Assembly: GCF_008000755.1 (NCBI RefSeq)
Contig: NZ_CP041690.1
Span: forward strand, 4,366,001 to 4,430,000
From: Youhaiella tibetensis
Lineage (GTDB): Bacteria > Pseudomonadota > Alphaproteobacteria > Rhizobiales > Devosiaceae
DNA: 64,000 bases
Direction of reading: 5' to 3'
Part shown: one piece after another, positions 16,423 to 26,898 of the stretch
Layout: each line of letters begins with the position of its first letter
Position numbering within the stretch: position 1 is the first letter of the stretch
Translations under genes and position numbers: made by a program
The notes under the pieces: generated by a model
What the model was told of the DNA's origin: nothing
The model's database searches: none
The model's input: the letters and a program-made list of their open reading frames with translations, nothing else

Positions 16423-16931
16423 CACACCGCCACGATTTCCTCATCGCTCATCGACCCTGGCACCACCGTCACCAGCACATGGATGCGGCTGTTGCCGGCA
16501 AAGTGGGCGATCAGCGGATTGGGGCCTTCCGAATTGTTGGCGGCGGCCAGCACCAGGATGGCGATGCCCGGGTCCTGGTTGATCACGGCCTCGATCTGGT
16601 CGGCCGGCCGGCCTTCGCGGATCACCGTCTCGGTCTTGATCGAGCCGATCTCGGCGATGCGGCGCAGGCGCTTGTTGAGGTTCTGTTCGGCCCCTTCGAG
16701 CGCCTCGGCGCGCAGCACGTCCTCCACGCCCAGGCCCTGGAAGCCCGGCGGCTCGATCACCGACATCAGCACCACCGTGCCGCCGGTGCGCCTGGTGCGG
16801 TAGGCGGCAAAGGTCAGCGCCCGGTCGCACTCCTCGCTGTCGTCGATGAACACGAGAAACTTGCGCCGGTATTCGCTTTCGATTTCAGCCAAGACGCTGC
16901 CCCCGTCGCTTCCTGTCGGAGCGCCCATCAT
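16419..16931 (-). CDS. Universal stress protein (UspA family)
   Basis: About 170 residues with one Usp domain. The first strand is 'RRKFLVFIDDSEECDRALTFA', and the C-terminal part is 'NSEGPNPLIAHFAGNSRIHVLVTVVPGSM'. The usual G-x2-G-x9-G-S/T ATP loop is not clearly present, so ATP binding is doubtful. The start is uncertain: ATG codons at 16931 and 16928 follow GGGCAGTGGG, while a TTG at 16955 would begin 3 nt after trpS. Confidence 0.82.
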   Translation of the reverse strand: MMGAPTGSDGGSVLAEIESEYRRKFLVFIDDSEECDRALTFAAYRTRRTGGTVVLMSVIEPPGFQGLGVEDVLRAEALEGAEQNLNKRLRRIAEIGSIKTETVIREGRPADQIEAVINQDPGIAILVLAAANNSEGPNPLIAHFAGNSRIHVLVTVVPGSMSDEEIVAVC

Positions 16932-16957
16932 CCCACTGCCCGATGCGTCCGGCAAGA

Positions 16958-17989
16958 TCAGCGGATGAAACCGACGATCTTGCGGACTTCCGCCATGGTG
17001 GTTTCGGCCAGCGCCCGCGCCCGGTCGGCGCCGTCGCGCAGGATGCCGTCGATGGTCGCCGGATCGCTCACCAGGCGCTTCATTTCGCTCGAGACCGGCC
17101 CCAGCGTCGCCACGGCGAGGTCGGCCAGCGCCGGCTTGAACACGCCCCAGCCCTGGCCGCCGAATTCCTTGAGCACCTCGGCCTTGGTCTTGTCCGAGAG
17201 CGCCGCGTAGATGCCAACCAGGTTATCGGCCTCGGCGCGCCCCTTGAGGCCCTCGACCTCGCTCGGCAGCGCCTCGGGGTCGGTGGTGGCGCGCTTGATC
17301 TTCTTGGCGATGCCGTCCGCGTCGTCGAGCAGCGAGATGCGCGACTGGTCGGAAGGATCGGACTTGCTCATCTTCTTGGTGCCGTCGCGCAGCGACATGA
17401 TGCGCGTGGCCGGCCCGGCGATCATCGGCTCGGTGATGGGGAAATATTCCGCATCCAGCCCCTGTTCGGCGATCGAGGCGGCATAGTCGTTGTTGAACTT
17501 CTGGGCGATGTCGCGCGTGAGCTCGAGATGCTGCTTCTGGTCGTCGCCCACGGGCACGTGGGTGGCCTTGTAGAGCAGGATGTCGGCCGCCATCAGCGAG
17601 GGATAGGCGAGCAGGCCCAGCGAGACGTTTTCCGAGTTCTTGCCGGCTTTGTCCTTGAACTGGGTCATCCGGTACATCCACCCGATGCGGGCGATGCAGT
17701 TGAACACCCAGGCGAGCTCGGCATGCTCGATCACCTGGCTCTGGTTGAAGACGATGGCCTTGTTGGGGTCGACCCCGGCCGCGATATAGGCGGCGGCGAC
17801 TTCGCGCGTGGCGCGGCGCAGGTCGTTCGGCTCCTGCCAGACCGTGATGGCATGCATGTCGACCACGCAATAGAGGCAGTCGTACTGGTCCTGCAGCGGC
17901 ACGAAGCGGCGGATGGCGCCGAGATAATTGCCGAGATGCAGGTCGCCCGAAGGCTGGATGCCGGAGAACACGCGCTGGGTGAAGGCCAT
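16958..17989 (-). CDS. trpS: Tryptophan-tRNA ligase
   Basis: A 343-residue class I aminoacyl-tRNA synthetase. The HIGH box is '[12 protein letters not shown]' and the KMSKS loop is '[13 protein letters not shown]'. It opens '[19 protein letters not shown]'. The ATG at 17989 is chosen because the residues upstream of it are not conserved. It lies 72 nt downstream of murJ. This neighbourhood (mutS-glnD-murJ-trpS) is conserved in the order. Confidence 0.96.
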   Translation of the reverse strand: MAFTQRVFSGIQPSGDLHLGNYLGAIRRFVPLQDQYDCLYCVVDMHAITVWQEPNDLRRATREVAAAYIAAGVDPNKAIVFNQSQVIEHAELAWVFNCIARIGWMYRMTQFKDKAGKNSENVSLGLLAYPSLMAADILLYKATHVPVGDDQKQHLELTRDIAQKFNNDYAASIAEQGLDAEYFPITEPMIAGPATRIMSLRDGTKKMSKSDPSDQSRISLLDDADGIAKKIKRATTDPEALPSEVEGLKGRAEADNLVGIYAALSDKTKAEVLKEFGGQGWGVFKPALADLAVATLGPVSSEMKRLVSDPATIDGILRDGADRARALAETTMAEVRKIVGFIR

Positions 17990-18061
17990 GGCTGGAACAG
18001 TCTCGTTATGGAAGCGGACGAGGGGGCTTATCGCAAGAAGCGGGCGCAAAGCGCAAGGGCA

Positions 18062-19621
18062 TCAGGCGGTTCGCCGGCGCAGGCGCTTGAGCAGCATGCC
18101 CAGCGGCTGCACCCGCGTCACATGGACGAGGGCGAAGTAGAAGGCCATGCCGAACGCGACGAGGAACCCCAGCGCCACGAGCTGGACGAGGATGTTGGCG
18201 GCAAAGAGCGGCGCCATCGCCGTCGAGAGGCCCCAGAGCACCGCCGCCATGGCCACCGAAATGGCCACGATCACCGCGTGCCGGCGCCATTCGGCCGCCC
18301 CGAGCGCGAAATGGCGGCGCCGGTAGAGGAAGAAGGCGAGCAGCACCGTATTGACCCAGGCCGCCGCCGAAGTGGCGATGGCGATGCCCACATGCTGCAG
18401 GCTCGGGAACAGCGCCAGCGACACGGCGATGTTGACCGCCACCGAGATGGCCGCGAAGATCGTCGGGGTCACCGTGTCCTCGCGCGCGAAAAAGCCCGGC
18501 TGCAGTACGCGGATGAGCACATAGGCCGGCAGGCCCGCCGCGAACCAGACCAGCACCTTGGCGGTCTCGACCGTATCGTAGGCGGTGAACTCGCCGCGCT
18601 CGAAGAGCACGTGCACGATCGGCTGCGCCAGGGCGATGAGCGCGGTGGCGGCCGGCATCGAGAGCAGCATCGAGATCAGCAGCGCCTGCGTCTGGGAGGC
18701 CTCGGCCTCCTTGAAGCGCTGGCCGGCCAGGTGCCGGGAGAGCTCGGGCAGCAGCACCGTGCCTATGGCGATGCCGATGATCCCGAGCGGGAGCTGGTAG
18801 AGCCGGTCGGCGTAATAGATCAGCGCCATGGCGCTGGGCGCGCCCGAGGCGATGATCGTGCCCACGAACAGGTTCACCTGCGTGATGCCACCCGCGATGA
18901 TGGCCGGCACCGCCCGGATCCAGAAGCGCTTGACCTCGCTATCGAATTTCGGCCAGACGAACTTGGGCACGAAGCGGGCCCGCCGGATGGCGACATAGAC
19001 GAAGGCGAGCTGTGCCACCCCGCCCGCCAGCGTGCCGATCGCCACCCAGATCGCCGTCTCGACATCGGTCTTGGGCGCCCCGATCACCAGCGGCGCCATG
19101 AAGGCGATCATCACGATATTGAGCAGCACCGGCGCGAAGGCCGCCGCCGTGAAGCGGTTGAGCGCATTGAGGATCGCCGCATAGGCCGCCATCAGCGACA
19201 TGCACATGAGGTAGGGGAAGCAGATCCGCGTCAGCAGCACCGTGAGCTCGAACTTTTGCGGATCGTCGGTGAAGCCGGGCACGAACGGCACCAGCACCCA
19301 GGGCATGAAGATCTCGACCAGAACGGTGACCACGGCCACCACCAGCACCAGCCAGGAGATGATGCGCGAGGCCCAGGCCCGCGCCGGGTCCTCGCCTTCC
19401 TGCTCCAGGGACTTGGAGAACATCGGAATGAAGGCGGTATTGAACGCTCCTTCCGCAAAGAGGCGCCGGAAGAGGTTGGGGAAGCGGAAGGCGGCGACAT
19501 AGGCGTCGGCCGCAAAGCCGGTGCCGAGCACGGCCGCCACCAGCGCGTCGCGCACGAAGCCCAGCACGCGGCTGCCGACCGTCCAACCGCCGACGCTCAG
19601 GAAATTGCGGTAAAGGCTCAC
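18062..19621 (-). CDS. murJ: Lipid II flippase MurJ (MviN family)
   Basis: A 519-residue polytopic inner-membrane protein with about 14 helices. It translocates lipid II for peptidoglycan synthesis. It opens 'RNFLSVGGWTVGSRVLGFVRD', the signature MurJ N-terminus with the conserved Arg residues. 'FRFPNLFRRLFAEGAFNTAFIPMF' is the next conserved block. It starts 3 nt after the glnD stop, so the two are cotranscribed. Confidence 0.95.
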   Translation of the reverse strand: MSLYRNFLSVGGWTVGSRVLGFVRDALVAAVLGTGFAADAYVAAFRFPNLFRRLFAEGAFNTAFIPMFSKSLEQEGEDPARAWASRIISWLVLVVAVVTVLVEIFMPWVLVPFVPGFTDDPQKFELTVLLTRICFPYLMCMSLMAAYAAILNALNRFTAAAFAPVLLNIVMIAFMAPLVIGAPKTDVETAIWVAIGTLAGGVAQLAFVYVAIRRARFVPKFVWPKFDSEVKRFWIRAVPAIIAGGITQVNLFVGTIIASGAPSAMALIYYADRLYQLPLGIIGIAIGTVLLPELSRHLAGQRFKEAEASQTQALLISMLLSMPAATALIALAQPIVHVLFERGEFTAYDTVETAKVLVWFAAGLPAYVLIRVLQPGFFAREDTVTPTIFAAISVAVNIAVSLALFPSLQHVGIAIATSAAAWVNTVLLAFFLYRRRHFALGAAEWRRHAVIVAISVAMAAVLWGLSTAMAPLFAANILVQLVALGFLVAFGMAFYFALVHVTRVQPLGMLLKRLRRRTA

Positions 19622-19624
19622 GCG

Positions 19625-22435
19625 TCAGCCGTTCGCCATGAGCTGCTGGCGCCGCTCATCGACCGGTTTGGGATGGAACACCGTCAGCAGCCGGTCGCGG
19701 ATGCGGTTCTGGCGGGCTTTCGAATCGATCTTATGGCCGGTGAGGTCCGTGACGTAGAAGACGTCCACGGCCTTTTCGCCATAGGTGCCGATATGGGCCG
19801 AGCCGATGGTGAGGTTGAGGTCCGAGATTTCGCGCGTGAGGTCGTGCAGCAGGCCGGTGCGATCGAGACCGGAAAGCTCGATCACCGTGAACTTTTCCGA
19901 TAGCGCGTTGGAGACCAGCACCTCGGCGGGCAGCGAGAAGGGCTTGAGGCGCCGGTTGTGGCGGCTTTCCTTGCCCAGATCGATCAGGATCTGCCGCTTG
20001 CCCTGCAGCAATTGCTTGGTGGTCTCGATGATGCGGGTGGCGCGCACCTTTTCGTCCTCGTCCGAGGTGAAGGCGCGGCGCAGCCGGAAGGTGTCGATGG
20101 CGCGCCCGTCCCGGGTCGAGAAGATCTGCGCCCCGATGATGGAGGCCTCGCTCATCGTGCAGGCGCCGGCAATGAGCGAAAGCAGGCGCGGGTGATCGGG
20201 CGTGTAGAACGAGACTTCGGTGATGCCCTCGAAGGCCTGGACGCGGATCGAGCCGGCGAAGGGCTGCCCGGCGGCGTCGGCGGCGCGGATCATCTTGGCA
20301 TGCTCGACCTGCAGCTCGGGCTCGGCGCGCAGCCAGTAATGGTTGTAGTGCCGGGCCGTATAGGCTTCCACCTCCTCGGGCGGCCAGGCGGTGAGCGCGG
20401 CGGCCAGCGCCCGCTTGGCCTCGGTGACCCGATGCTCCTGGGAAACCTGGGAATGCCCGCCCGACAGCAGCGGCTCGGTGGCGTAGTAAAGGGCGCGCAG
20501 GAGCGAACCCTTCCAGCCCGTCCATACGCCCGGGCCAACCGCGCGGATATCGCAGGCGGTCAGGATCATCAGCAGCGCCAGGCGCTGGGGCGACTGCACC
20601 ACCTCGGCAAAGGCCTTGGCGGTCTCGGGGTCCTGGATGTCGCGCGACTGGGCCACTTCGCTCATGAGCAGGTGGTGCTGGACCAGCCAGGCCACCGTCT
20701 CCGTCTCGGCCGGCGAGAGCGCCAGGCGCTGGCAGAATTTCCGCGCGATGCGCGCACCGGCCGTCGAATGGTCCTCCGGCCGCCCCTTGGCGATGTCGTG
20801 GAGGAAAAGCGCCACATAGAGCAGGCGCGTGTCGTTGAGATGGGGCAGCAGCTCGTGGGTCAGCGGCAGCTCGTCGCGCAGCCCTCCGTTGGCGATCTGG
20901 GCCATCACGCCCACCGCCCGGATCAGGTGCTCGTCCACCGTATAGTGGTGGTACATGTTGAACTGCATCAGGGCGACGATCTTGCCGAAATCGGGCACGA
21001 ACTTGCCCAGCACCCCGCTCTCGTTCATCTGGCGCAGGATGCGCTCGACCGATTGCGGCGAGGTCAGGATGTCGAGGAAATTGGCATTGGCCTTGGGGTT
21101 GGCCCGCAGGTCGGCGTCGATGAGGCGCAGCGAGCGGCGGATTTCCTTGATCGCATCGGGATGGAACAGCAATTCGTGCCGCCCGGCGACCAGGAACATG
21201 CGGATGAGGTTGACCGGATCCTTGCGGAAGACGTCGGGCGTCGCGATGTTGAGCCGGCCCGTATCGATGATGAAATCGGGCTCGCCCTTGATCTTCTGCT
21301 TGCCCGAGCGGAACGGGGCCAGCACCCGCCCCACCAGGTCCATGTCCTTGACGTGGTTGAACTCGAGGCTGGCGCAGAAGATGCGCGTCAGGTCGCCTAC
21401 GTCCTTGGCCACGAGGAAATAGCGCTTCATGAAGCGCTCGACGCCCAGCATGCCGACGCGGTCGGCATAGCCCAGGCGCTCGGCCAGTTCCGGCTGTACG
21501 TCGAAGGTCAGCTTCTCGTCGGCCCGGCCGGTGAGGAAATGCAGGTTGCACCGCACAGCCCAGAGGAAATCCTCGGCGCGTTGGAACTGGCGATATTCCT
21601 CGGCCGAGAACACGCCCTTCTCGACCAGTTCCTCGGCGGTCTTGACCTGGTAGAAATACTTGCCGATCCAGAAGAGCGTATTGAGGTCGCGCAGGCCCCC
21701 CTTGCCGTCCTTGATATTGGGCTCGACCACATAGCGCGTATTGCCCATCTGGCGGTGGCGTTCGTCGCGCTCGGCCATCTTGGCGGCGATGAACTCGGCC
21801 CCGGTCTTGGGCATGATCTCGGTCTCGAAGCGCTTGACCAGCGTATCGAAGAGCGGCCGGTCGCCGGTGAGGTAGCGCGCCTCGAGAGTGGCCGTGCGCA
21901 CGGTCATGTCCGAGCGCGCCATGCGGATGCATTCGTCCACGGACCGGACGGCATGGCCGACTTTCTGGCCCAGGTCCCAGAGCATGTAGAGGATGTATTC
22001 GGTGACCTGCTCGCCCCAGGGGGTCTGCTTATAGGGCAGGATGAAGAGCAGATCGATGTCCGAGCCCGGCGCCAGCGTCCCGCGGCCATAGCCGCCGACC
22101 GCCGCCAGCGCGATGTTCTCGGCACCGGACGGATTGTCGACCGGATAGACCCGGGTAATGGCATAGGCGTGGATGGCGCAGATGATCTCGTCTTCGGCCG
22201 TGGCCAGGTTCTGGGCGCATTTGAGCCCCTTGCCGGTGGCCTTGAGTTCGGCTTCCGCCTGCTGGCGCGCCTCGGCCAGGGTCTTGCGCAGATGCGCCAG
22301 CACGATGGCCCGCGCCTCGCGCGACCGGGGCGAAAGCTCGCCCACTTCCCGGTCGAGTTCGGCGACGAGGGCGCTTGCCGGGGTGACGGCGAAGATCGGT
22401 TTTCGCGGGCGAGTTTCAGCTTCGGCGAGCGGCAT
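19625..22435 (-). CDS. glnD: Bifunctional uridylyltransferase/uridylyl-removing enzyme (PII modification)
   Basis: A 936-residue sensor of glutamine that uridylylates and deuridylylates PII proteins. The nucleotidyltransferase site is 'GGYGRGTLAPGSDIDLLFI' and the HD hydrolase is 'ALFLHDIAKGRPEDHS'. Two C-terminal ACT domains bind glutamine ('EVSFYTPDHPRLLSLIAGA' and 'VIELSGLDRTGLLHDLTR'). The first 20 nt overlap the end of mutS. Length is normal. Confidence 0.96.
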   Translation of the reverse strand: MPLAEAETRPRKPIFAVTPASALVAELDREVGELSPRSREARAIVLAHLRKTLAEARQQAEAELKATGKGLKCAQNLATAEDEIICAIHAYAITRVYPVDNPSGAENIALAAVGGYGRGTLAPGSDIDLLFILPYKQTPWGEQVTEYILYMLWDLGQKVGHAVRSVDECIRMARSDMTVRTATLEARYLTGDRPLFDTLVKRFETEIMPKTGAEFIAAKMAERDERHRQMGNTRYVVEPNIKDGKGGLRDLNTLFWIGKYFYQVKTAEELVEKGVFSAEEYRQFQRAEDFLWAVRCNLHFLTGRADEKLTFDVQPELAERLGYADRVGMLGVERFMKRYFLVAKDVGDLTRIFCASLEFNHVKDMDLVGRVLAPFRSGKQKIKGEPDFIIDTGRLNIATPDVFRKDPVNLIRMFLVAGRHELLFHPDAIKEIRRSLRLIDADLRANPKANANFLDILTSPQSVERILRQMNESGVLGKFVPDFGKIVALMQFNMYHHYTVDEHLIRAVGVMAQIANGGLRDELPLTHELLPHLNDTRLLYVALFLHDIAKGRPEDHSTAGARIARKFCQRLALSPAETETVAWLVQHHLLMSEVAQSRDIQDPETAKAFAEVVQSPQRLALLMILTACDIRAVGPGVWTGWKGSLLRALYYATEPLLSGGHSQVSQEHRVTEAKRALAAALTAWPPEEVEAYTARHYNHYWLRAEPELQVEHAKMIRAADAAGQPFAGSIRVQAFEGITEVSFYTPDHPRLLSLIAGACTMSEASIIGAQIFSTRDGRAIDTFRLRRAFTSDEDEKVRATRIIETTKQLLQGKRQILIDLGKESRHNRRLKPFSLPAEVLVSNALSEKFTVIELSGLDRTGLLHDLTREISDLNLTIGSAHIGTYGEKAVDVFYVTDLTGHKIDSKARQNRIRDRLLTVFHPKPVDERRQQLMANG

Positions 22436-25118
22436 CGCGGATTTTCTTGAGCTCGTAGATGATGTCGATCGCCTGGCGCGGCGTCAGTTCGTCGGGTCGG
22501 AGCTGGTCGAGCATGTCGTTGAGGGGGTCGGCGCTGACCGCACGTGTCTCTTGGGGCGGCTGGTGAGCAAACAGTGGCAGATCGTCCAGTACTTGTGTCG
22601 GGGCGCCGGAAGAACGTGCCTCAAGCAGAGTAAGCACTTGCCGGGCGCGACGCAACACCGGCTCGGGCAGACCCGCCAGCTTGGCCACCTGGATGCCGTA
22701 GGAGCGATCGGCGGCGCCTTCGGCGACTTCGTGCAGGAACACGACATCCCCCTCCCATTCCCGAACCTTCATGGTGTGGTTGGAAACTCTAGAGAGTGTC
22801 TTTGAAAGCGCGGTTAATTCGTGGAAGTGCGTAGCAAAGAGCGCCCGGCAGCCGGTCGTCTCGTGCAGGGCCTCCACTGTCGCCCAAGCGATTGAAAGAC
22901 CGTCGAAAGTCGCCGTTCCCCGGCCGATTTCGTCCAGGATCACCAGCGAGCGCCGCGTGGCCCGGTTGAGGATGGCCGCGGTCTCGACCATCTCGACCAT
23001 GAAGGTGGAGCGGCCGTGGGCGATGTCGTCCGACGCCCCGACGCGCGAGAACACCCGGTCGACGATCCCCATATGGGCGCGCGCCGCCGGCACGTAGCTG
23101 CCGGTCTGGGCCAGGATGGCGATCAGGGCATTTTGTCGCAGGAAGGTCGACTTGCCGCCCATATTGGGTCCGGTGACCAGCCAGAGCTTGCCTCCGCCCT
23201 GCGCATCGCTGCCCGAAAGGTCCGCCTCGTTGGCGACGAAGCTCTGGCCTTCGCCCGCCACCATCGCCTCGACCACCGGATGGCGTCCGGCCTCGATCTC
23301 GAAGGCCAGCGAATTGTCGATCATCGGCCGGGAGAAATTGCGCGTCGCCGCCAGGTGCGCCAGTCCGGCATGCACATCGAGCTCCGCCAGCGCGTCGGCG
23401 GTGGCCCGCAGGAGCTCGGTCCGCCCCAGCACCGCTTCGCGCAGGCGCGCAAAGGTGCGCGTCTCGATCTCGAGGGAAGCTTCGTGCGCCCGCGCGATCC
23501 GCCCCTCGAGATCGGCGAGTTCCCCGGTGGTGAAGCGCATGGCATTGGCCAAGGTCTGGCGGTGGATGAACTGGGCGCGATGGGGGTCTTCGAGCAGCCG
23601 CCCGCCATGGGCCGCCGGCACTTCGACGAAATAGCCCAGGACGCCGTTGTGGCGGATCTTGAGGCTCTTGACGTCGGTTTCCTCGATGAGCCGCGCCTGA
23701 AGGGCGGCCACCACTTCGCGGGTTTCCGAGGCCAGCGCCCGTTCGGCATCGAGCCCGTTGTCGTAGCCGCGCCGCACGAACCCGCCGTCGCGCGCCAGCA
23801 GCGGCGGCTCGTCCTCGATGGCCGAGCGCAGGTCCGCCGCCAGGCCCTGCGGCGCGTCCTCGAGGGCTTTGGCAATGGCGAGAAGACCGGCCGGCGCTTC
23901 GTCGAGCGCGGCGAGGCGCACCGCCAGGTCCCCGGCCTGCCCGATGGCCGCGCCGATGGCATTGAGATCACGCGGCCCGCCACGATCGAGGGCCAGGCGC
24001 GTGAGCGCGCGTGTCAGGTCCGGCACCGACTTGAGCCCGGTCCGCAGCCGTTCGTTGAGCACGGGCTCCTCGAGCAGCGCCGTCACGCAATCGAGCCGCG
24101 CATTGATCGCCTGCGGCTCGCACAGCGGGGCGGCCAGTCGCCGCGCCAGCAGGCGCGAGCCCGGCGGGGTGACGCAAAGGTCGATCTCGCCCAGCAGCGA
24201 GCCCTTGCGCCCGCCGCGCTGCGTTTCGAGCAGTTCGAGCGAGGCGCGCGTCGCCTGGTCGATGGCCATATGCGCCGAGACGCGCTCGGCCGCGGGCGGG
24301 CGCAGCGCCAGCGCCTGGCCCTTCTGGCTTTCGAGCACATAGGCGAGAAGCGCCCCCAGCGCCGCGCGGGACGGGCGCGAATAGGCGCTCGGATCGACCG
24401 CGCCCGCCTCGAACGAGGACGTGATCCGCTCGGCCGCCTTTTCGCTGTCGAAGAGATCGGGATCGACCTTGACCAGCGCCCCCGCCGGCAAAGTGACATG
24501 GGCCTGCCCCAGGGCCAGGATGGTGGCCTCGCTGGCGAGCAGCTCCACCGGATCGATGCGCGCCAGCTCGTCGGCGACGACGCCGGCCGGCAGGTCGATG
24601 ACGGCGGTTTCGCCCGTCGACACGTCGGTCCAGGCCAGCGCGTAGTCGGCCTCCCCGTGCCGGATCATCGCGAGCGCCGCCAGGTAGTTGGAGGCGCGCG
24701 CCGGCAGCAGGTCGTCCTCGGTGAGCGTCCCCGCCGTCACGAGGCGCACCACGTCGCGCTTGACCACCGATTTCGAGCCGCGCTTCTTGGCCTCGGCCGG
24801 GTCTTCCACCTGCTCGCACACCGCGACGCGATGGCCCAGCGCGATCAGCTTCTTGAGATAGTCCTGCGCCGCGTGGACCGGCACGCCGCACATCTGGATG
24901 TCCTCGCCCAAATGCTTGCCGCGTTTGGTGAGCACGATGCCCAGCGCCTGGCTGGCGATCTCGGCATCCTCGAAGAACAGCTCGTAGAAATCGCCCATCC
25001 GGTAGAACAGCAGGTATCCCGGATTGATCGCCTTGATCTCGAAATACTGCGCCATCATCGGCGTCAGCGCCACGGGTGCGGCAGGGGCGGGGCTGGAATC
25101 GTAGGGCGCCTGATCCAT
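22416..25118 (-). CDS. mutS: DNA mismatch repair protein MutS
   Basis: 900 residues. The N-terminal mismatch-recognition Phe-x-Glu is in 'MGDFYELFFEDA'. The ATPase has Walker A 'GPNMGGKSTFLRQ' and Walker B 'VILDEIGRGTATFDG'. The C-terminus ends in the usual helix-turn-helix region before 'AIDIIYELKKI'. A possible promoter on the minus strand is TTCACT, 17 nt, TAGCTT about 40-70 nt upstream. The end overlaps glnD by 20 nt. Confidence 0.97.
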   Translation of the reverse strand: MDQAPYDSSPAPAAPVALTPMMAQYFEIKAINPGYLLFYRMGDFYELFFEDAEIASQALGIVLTKRGKHLGEDIQMCGVPVHAAQDYLKKLIALGHRVAVCEQVEDPAEAKKRGSKSVVKRDVVRLVTAGTLTEDDLLPARASNYLAALAMIRHGEADYALAWTDVSTGETAVIDLPAGVVADELARIDPVELLASEATILALGQAHVTLPAGALVKVDPDLFDSEKAAERITSSFEAGAVDPSAYSRPSRAALGALLAYVLESQKGQALALRPPAAERVSAHMAIDQATRASLELLETQRGGRKGSLLGEIDLCVTPPGSRLLARRLAAPLCEPQAINARLDCVTALLEEPVLNERLRTGLKSVPDLTRALTRLALDRGGPRDLNAIGAAIGQAGDLAVRLAALDEAPAGLLAIAKALEDAPQGLAADLRSAIEDEPPLLARDGGFVRRGYDNGLDAERALASETREVVAALQARLIEETDVKSLKIRHNGVLGYFVEVPAAHGGRLLEDPHRAQFIHRQTLANAMRFTTGELADLEGRIARAHEASLEIETRTFARLREAVLGRTELLRATADALAELDVHAGLAHLAATRNFSRPMIDNSLAFEIEAGRHPVVEAMVAGEGQSFVANEADLSGSDAQGGGKLWLVTGPNMGGKSTFLRQNALIAILAQTGSYVPAARAHMGIVDRVFSRVGASDDIAHGRSTFMVEMVETAAILNRATRRSLVILDEIGRGTATFDGLSIAWATVEALHETTGCRALFATHFHELTALSKTLSRVSNHTMKVREWEGDVVFLHEVAEGAADRSYGIQVAKLAGLPEPVLRRARQVLTLLEARSSGAPTQVLDDLPLFAHQPPQETRAVSADPLNDMLDQLRPDELTPRQAIDIIYELKKIRDAARRS

Positions 25119-25215
25119 GAGACTGCAATTTGACCGGAGGAAGCGGCCAAGCTAGGGCAGTCAGCCCCCAAAGTGAACCGCTTGCGCTCCGGTTTTGCCC
25201 GAAAATCTCTGGCTC

Positions 25216-25248
25216 GCGATGCCGGCGGGATCGCCCCCGCCGGCTCGC
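25216..25248 (-). terminator. Terminator after the xylose operon
   Basis: 9-bp perfect stem (GCCGGCGGG at 25221-25229, CCCGCCGGC at 25236-25244), extended by GCGA/TCGC with one bulged base. It overlaps the end of the GH43 stop region. A TTTT follows about 15 nt later on the minus strand, so it may be an imperfect rho-independent terminator. Confidence 0.5.
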
Positions 25249-25251
25249 CTC

Positions 25252-26877
25252 TCAGACGTACCGGTCGCTCGGATCGTGCATCGGCCGGTAGACGAAATAG
25301 TCGAAGTCGGCCGGGCTGGCGGTGCCATTGAGGTCGTGCGCCGCCATGCCGACGAACGCTCCGGTAAAGCTGCCGTGCTCGGCATGCCCGCCGCACTCGT
25401 CGGAAAGGATCGAGGCATCCAGGACCGGTCCGATCGGCTGCAGGTCCTCGCCATCGAGGGCGTAGAAGAACTGCAGCGCCGCCCCGCGGATGGTGAGTGC
25501 CAGCCGCACCTTCCCATCATTGGGGATGGTCACCGGCGCCGCCGGGAAGCGCAGCTTCCCATCCGGGAAACTGGCTTCCGAGGACATGATCAGCAATTCG
25601 CGCTGCCCGTCCGAATGCGCCGTCACCGCCAGGTAGAAGAAGTTGTAGCGCCCGTAATAGGCCACGAGCCCGGCCATGGTGCGCTCGTCGGTCGCCGCGA
25701 AATCGACCACCGTCTCGGCATCATAGGAAAAATGCGTCTGGCGCCGGGCGACGAGCGCCTGCTCGAACCACGAGCCGATCGATTCCCGCCCGAACAAGCG
25801 CAGCTTGCCGTTCTCGAGCCGGAAGATGCGGTCGGTTTCCGGTGTGCGCAGCCACTGGAAATCCTTGTGCAATTCGCCATCGAAAGCGTAGCGCTGCTCG
25901 GCCCAGTACCTTGCCTCGTCGCGCGTGCCGGGCACCTCGACTTCGAGCGCCGGCACGTTGGTGCCGTGTTTGAGCCAGAGCCAGTCGTCGTCCCGCCACT
26001 CCGCTTCCTGGATCGCCGTCTCGCGACCCAGGACGCACCGGCGCTTCTGGGTGGTCGGCCGGCCGGTGAGGTGGACGATATAGGTCTTGCCGTCGGGCGT
26101 CTCGACCCAGTCGCCATGCCCGGCCCGCTGCAGCTTGTTGAGCGGGCTGTCCTTGGCGGTGACGACATATTTTTCCGGGTGCGTCTCGTATGGCCCGTCG
26201 ATCGAGCGCGAACGGGCGAAAGTCACCGCGTGGTCGTAGCCCGTGCCGCCCTCGGCGGTCATCAGGTAATACCAGGGCCGCCCGTCCTTGCCGTTGCGCT
26301 TATAGAGATGCGGCCCCTCGACGAGCTTGAGGTCGGTGCCCTTGTAGATGTTCTTGACCGGGCCAACGAGCTTTTGCGCCTTGGGGTCGTATTCCTGCAG
26401 CGCGATGCCGGCAAAGAGCAGCGGGCGCACCCGGTGGTCCCAAAGCATGTTGACGAACCACTTCCGGCCGTCCTCGTCATGGAAGAGCGAGGGATCGAAG
26501 CCCGAGGAATTCATGTAGATCGGGTCCGACCACGGCCCTTCGATCGAGGGCGCGGTGACCAGGTAGTTGTGCGCGTCCTTGAACGAGCCGTCCTTGCGCT
26601 TGACGTCGGTATAGATGAGCCAGAACAGCCCATCCGCGTAGGAAAGGCACGGGGCCCAGATGCCGCAGCTGTCGGGATCCCCGCGCATGTCGAGCTGGCT
26701 CTTGCGGTTGAGCGGGCGCGTTACCAGCTCCCAGTTCGCCAGGTCGCGCGAATGGTGGATCTGCACGCCCGGGTACCATTCGAAGGTCGAGGTGGCGATG
26801 TAATAGTCCTCCCCGACGCGCAGGATGGACGGGTCCGGGTTGAACCCGGGCAGGATGGGGTTTGTGATCTTGGGCAT
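25252..26877 (-). CDS. Glycoside hydrolase family 43 protein (beta-xylosidase/arabinofuranosidase type)
   Basis: 541 residues with no signal peptide, so probably cytoplasmic. The N-terminal five-bladed propeller has the catalytic base in 'GFNPDPSILRVGEDYYIATSTFEW'; the second acid is likely the Glu of 'KLVEGPHLYKR'. The C-terminal 200 residues are the beta-sandwich found in GH43 beta-xylosidases. It probably cleaves imported xylo-oligosaccharides to xylose. The chosen ATG is at 26877; upstream residues in this frame read through a hairpin into xylA and are not conserved. Last gene of the xylBA operon. Confidence 0.9.
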   Translation of the reverse strand: MPKITNPILPGFNPDPSILRVGEDYYIATSTFEWYPGVQIHHSRDLANWELVTRPLNRKSQLDMRGDPDSCGIWAPCLSYADGLFWLIYTDVKRKDGSFKDAHNYLVTAPSIEGPWSDPIYMNSSGFDPSLFHDEDGRKWFVNMLWDHRVRPLLFAGIALQEYDPKAQKLVGPVKNIYKGTDLKLVEGPHLYKRNGKDGRPWYYLMTAEGGTGYDHAVTFARSRSIDGPYETHPEKYVVTAKDSPLNKLQRAGHGDWVETPDGKTYIVHLTGRPTTQKRRCVLGRETAIQEAEWRDDDWLWLKHGTNVPALEVEVPGTRDEARYWAEQRYAFDGELHKDFQWLRTPETDRIFRLENGKLRLFGRESIGSWFEQALVARRQTHFSYDAETVVDFAATDERTMAGLVAYYGRYNFFYLAVTAHSDGQRELLIMSSEASFPDGKLRFPAAPVTIPNDGKVRLALTIRGAALQFFYALDGEDLQPIGPVLDASILSDECGGHAEHGSFTGAFVGMAAHDLNGTASPADFDYFVYRPMHDPSDRYV

Positions 26878-26898
26878 GGGCCTGTTTTCCGAAGGGAA